Shown here: positions 5,624 through 5,660 of the stretch, in pieces
How the letters are laid out: each line of letters begins with the position of its first letter
How positions within the stretch are numbered: position 1 is the first letter of the stretch
Assembly (NCBI GenBank): GCA_929200455.1
Contig: CAKMZR010000111.1
Coordinates: 1 to 5,660 of the forward strand
DNA from: an uncultured Alphaproteobacteria bacterium
Lineage (GTDB): Bacteria; Pseudomonadota; Alphaproteobacteria; CAKMZR01
DNA: 5,660 nucleotides
Direction: 5' to 3'
The notes under the pieces: generated by a model
Seen by the model: the letters and a program-made list of their open reading frames with translations, nothing else
What the model was told of the DNA's origin: nothing
Database searches by the model: none
Program-made: the position numbers and the translations under genes

Positions 5624-5660
5624 ATGAGAAGCGGCGAGAGGGTTATTTTTTGTGTGTTGG
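5624..5660 (+). CDS. possible start of a rightward gene (partial, 12 codons)
   Basis: An ATG at 5624 has AGAGG at 5611-5615, 8 nt upstream, and opens a frame to the window edge beginning MRSGERVIFCVL. Codon endings are mostly G or T, as in the + strand genes. Charged residues followed by a hydrophobic run would suit a membrane or secreted protein, but 12 codons are too few to recognise anything. If real, it is divergent from rpoZ. Confidence 0.25.
   Translation, partial: MRSGERVIFCVL

Noticed and set aside
5410..5658. Open - strand frame through the rpoZ upstream region
   Set aside because: It has no credible start, runs into rpoZ in another frame, and resembles no protein I know. Few stops are expected on this C/A-rich strand.

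Overview
The window looks like a core chromosomal region of an alphaproteobacterium. The evidence is the linked set rpoZ, long bifunctional relA/spoT homologue, DUF2062 membrane protein and acpS, together with an A-type Fe-S carrier and a membrane-anchored retropepsin-like protease of the kind seen in that class. I cannot name the genus. GC content is moderate (roughly mid-40s to 50% by eye). The most striking property is strong strand asymmetry: the + strand is G/T-rich everywhere, whichever strand carries the gene.

Layout. On the + strand, bases 1-1907 hold a compact operon: the possible tail of an unidentified gene (to 53), an ErpA/IscA-type Fe-S carrier (83-499), a two-helix membrane-anchored aspartic protease (514-1101) and exodeoxyribonuclease III (1101-1907). 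Gaps are 14 nt and then a 1-nt stop/start overlap. On the - strand, reading leftwards from 5461, a second operon holds rpoZ (5461-5057), spoT/rsh (5040-2875), a DUF2062 protein (2827-2285) and acpS (2272-1844). The two operons converge and overlap tail to tail by 64 bp. Bases 5462-5623 are an upstream control region. A possible rightward gene may begin at 5624, but only 12 codons are visible.

How the genes fit together. The - operon joins the maker and hydrolase of (p)ppGpp (SpoT) to the omega subunit of RNA polymerase. In E. coli, omega forms part of one ppGpp site on the polymerase. The operon also holds AcpS, which activates acyl carrier protein, itself a SpoT partner in E. coli. The + operon mixes Fe-S cluster delivery, a periplasm-facing or membrane-side protease and base-excision repair; no single pathway is obvious.

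I see no mobile element, CRISPR array, tRNA, rRNA or prophage signal. I do not see a clearly new system. The points worth a second look are the strand asymmetry, the interlocked 3' ends of xth and acpS, the apparent loss of the usual lepB-rnc-era continuation after acpS, and small departures from family consensus in the ErpA-like protein and the SpoT zinc-finger-like region.
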